From Actinorugispora endophytica (GTDB taxonomy: Bacteria; Actinomycetota; Actinomycetes; Streptosporangiales; Streptosporangiaceae), in the NCBI RefSeq assembly GCF_004363075.1, contig NZ_SNYN01000004.1, positions 243,223 to 307,222 on the forward strand: a stretch of DNA of 64,000 nt, read 5' to 3'. Positions 62,674-64,000 of the stretch are shown here, one piece after another; the first letter of the stretch is position 1; the number at the start of each line of letters is the position of its first letter. The notes beneath the pieces are model-generated. The model did not search any database. It worked only from the letters and a program-made list of their open reading frames with translations, and was not told the origin of the DNA. The position numbers and the translations under genes are program-made.

Positions 62674-63708
62674 ATGTCGACTCGGCGCGGCTCGGAACTC
62701 CGGATCCACTTCACCAGGGACGATCTGATGCGCATCCGGCTCGCGGACGCGCCGGACCCCATGTGGGAGATCGTGAACAGCCTGAACCTGCTGCAGCACG
62801 GCGACGGGCGGCTCGTGTTCGGCGCGTGGCGGCGGGACGTCCTCACGGGCCGCCCTGGCGACGCCCGGACGGCGCCCCGGCTGCGGGCCCTCACCGCTCT
62901 GGCGCCGCACGCCTCCTACATCCCGGACTTCCTCACCCCCGCGACGGTGTGCCGGGACCTGGACTCCGGGATCGCCGCGGTCCTGGACACCCCCGTCACG
63001 CGGCTCGCCGCGGACCTGGACACCCTGGCGTCGCGCTCGGCGCCGCCGCCGGACGCGGACCTGCTGGCACGCGGCGACCCGAGGGTGCTGCGCGGGCTCG
63101 GCGAGGCGCTGCGCGGGTACCACCGGACGGCGCTGGAGCGGTACTGGCCGTCGATCCAGGAGTGCGTCGCGGCCGATCTGGAGGTCCGCACCCGGGCGCT
63201 GCTGCGCGGCGGGGCCCAGGAGCTCCTGCACTCCCTGCGCCCCCGGATGTGCTGGGACCCGCCGGTGCTGCGCATGGCCTACCCGGTCGACCGGGACCTC
63301 CACCTCCGCGGGCGGGGACTGTGGCTGGTCCCGTCGTTCTTCTGCTGGCGGGTCCCGGTGGCGCTCGCCGACCCGGCGCTGCAGCCGGTGGTCGCCTACC
63401 CGGTGGAGCGTCCCCTCGGCTGGGCCGACGGCGCCGAGGGCCGTGGGGCGGCGGCCGACCGGCTCGCCCCGCTGCTGGGGCCGACCCGGGCCAGGATCCT
63501 CGAGATCGTGGCCCGGCGCGGGTGCTCGACCACCACCGACCTCGCCCGCGCCGCCGTGGTCTCGGCCCCGGCGGTCAGCAAGCACACCTCGGTCCTGCGC
63601 GAGGCCGGCCTGATCGCCAGCCGGAGGGAAGGCAAGAACACCCTCCACTCGGCCACCCCGGTGGGCCTGGCCCTGCTGCACCGAGGCCAGTGCCCGTCCT
63701 CCCGGTGA
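62674..63708 (+). CDS. ArsR-like winged-helix regulator with DUF5937-type N-terminal domain
   Basis: 344 residues from ATG with GGGAGAAGG upstream. The N-terminal two-thirds (IHFTRDDLMRIRLADAPDPM, LDTPVTRLAADLDTL, AAVLDTPVT region) follow the DUF5937 pattern common in streptomycetes. The C-terminal 80 residues are an ArsR-type wHTH (LLGPTRARILEIVARRGCST, VVSAPAVSKHTSVLREAGLI, RREGKNTLHSATPVGLALL). It is probably a ligand-sensing repressor. The stop TGA at 63706 lies at the edge of a half copy of the CCTTTCCGGGG hairpin repeat. Divergent from the SARP gene. Confidence 0.85.
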   Translation: MSTRRGSELRIHFTRDDLMRIRLADAPDPMWEIVNSLNLLQHGDGRLVFGAWRRDVLTGRPGDARTAPRLRALTALAPHASYIPDFLTPATVCRDLDSGIAAVLDTPVTRLAADLDTLASRSAPPPDADLLARGDPRVLRGLGEALRGYHRTALERYWPSIQECVAADLEVRTRALLRGGAQELLHSLRPRMCWDPPVLRMAYPVDRDLHLRGRGLWLVPSFFCWRVPVALADPALQPVVAYPVERPLGWADGAEGRGAAADRLAPLLGPTRARILEIVARRGCSTTTDLARAAVVSAPAVSKHTSVLREAGLIASRREGKNTLHSATPVGLALLHRGQCPSSR

Positions 63709-63923
63709 TCTCGGCCTTTCCGGGGTCCGGGGCGTGGGCGACAACGGGACAGGGTCGTGTAGGGAAGCTCCGGGGCGGGGGTGTTTCGGCGTGCCGGTGC
63801 TTCGGGTGGGTCTTTCGGCCTCATGCCGTGCGGATCGCGGGGGCACGGCGGGCGGCGACGGCGGGTGCGGGTCGGGGCCGCGCCCGTGATGTCCGTTGCG
63901 TGAGGGTTTTGTTGACGGTCGTG
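63709..63923 (+). repeat. Half hairpin and dispersed composite repeat near the window end
   Basis: ATCTCGGCCTTTCCGGGGTC (63709-63728) is a left half of the hairpin at 21002-21069, but the pairing right half is missing. From 63760 (TAGGGAAGCTCCGGGGCGG) the composite repeat runs as at 9094, through GTGCCGGTGCTTCGGGTGG, GGCGGGCGGCGACGGCGGG and the GTGAGGGTTTTGTTGACGG block. No gene seen. Confidence 0.75.
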
Positions 63924-64000
63924 GGGGGGGGGGCCCGCCCCCCCCCCCCCCCGCGGGGGGGGCCCCCCCCCCGAAACAACACACCCCAGGCCCCACAAAA
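63924..64000. other. Low-complexity G/C runs at the window end, probable assembly artefact
   Basis: Where the repeat should continue into its hairpin there are runs of 10-15 G then C, followed by GAAACAACACACCCCAGG and AAAA, unlike anything else in the window. It looks like an unreliable contig end inside a repeat. Confidence 0.7.

Overview
The window is very GC-rich actinomycete DNA: third codon positions are almost all G or C, GTG and TTG starts are frequent, and actinobacterial families are common (SARP, WYL, DrrAB-type ABC, DUF4232, I36 inhibitors, the FxSxx peptide system, IcmF). A Nocardiopsis-like member of the Streptosporangiales fits best, but this is inference from gene content only. 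No rRNA, intact tRNA, CRISPR array, transposase or replication origin was found.

Layout. 1-7026: an ABC ATPase cut by the window edge, an SPFH membrane protein with a small ribbon-helix-helix partner, an acyl-CoA ligase, and a coupled pair of a receiver/thioredoxin-reductase-like fusion and a cyclic-nucleotide-domain histidine kinase. 7315-14766: DEAD-box helicase, a repeat-filled gap, an OmpR/BaeS-type two-component pair, an L,D-transpeptidase lipoprotein and two small secreted proteins. 15155-20983: a tight three-gene operon of a membrane protein, a HerA-like ATPase and an acidic protein, of unknown function. 20984-23622: mostly non-coding, with hairpin clusters, one small acidic gene and a decayed DUF559/AbiEi-like gene. 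23623-32311: copper-storage protein, FAD monooxygenase, luciferase-like oxidoreductases (one broken), GNAT, a WYL regulator divergent from a DrrAB-type exporter, and an alcohol dehydrogenase.

32627-47879 is the most interesting part. A graspetide-type RiPP cassette (precursor, ATP-grasp ligase, putative maturation protein) is divergent from a vWA-MoxR-VMAP type conflict operon: a trypsin-co-occurring small protein, a trypsin/VMAP-like protein, a MoxR AAA+ ATPase and a giant FxsT protein with vWA-like, NB-ARC and TPR regions. Convergent with it are the FxSxx maturation genes: a HEXXH protein, the radical SAM/SPASM enzyme FxsB, the precursor peptide and a SAM methyltransferase. The peptide ends F-E-A-V-I, with Ala where the family has Ser. 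Two peptide-modifying chemistries therefore flank one NTP-dependent sensing machine.

48083-63708: a two-gene membrane/GAF-like pair, a secreted alpha/beta hydrolase, the fused B12-dependent mutase IcmF, a frameshifted FUSC-type gene beside a MarR regulator, an RsbQ/RsbP stress-signalling pair, small peptides, a FadR-type GntR regulator, two I36 inhibitor genes sharing an identical 171-bp block, a SARP regulator and an ArsR-like regulator. Several families of hairpin repeats recur between genes, often with the preceding stop codon inside or touching the repeat. The window ends in one of these repeats followed by implausible G/C runs, suggesting an assembly end.
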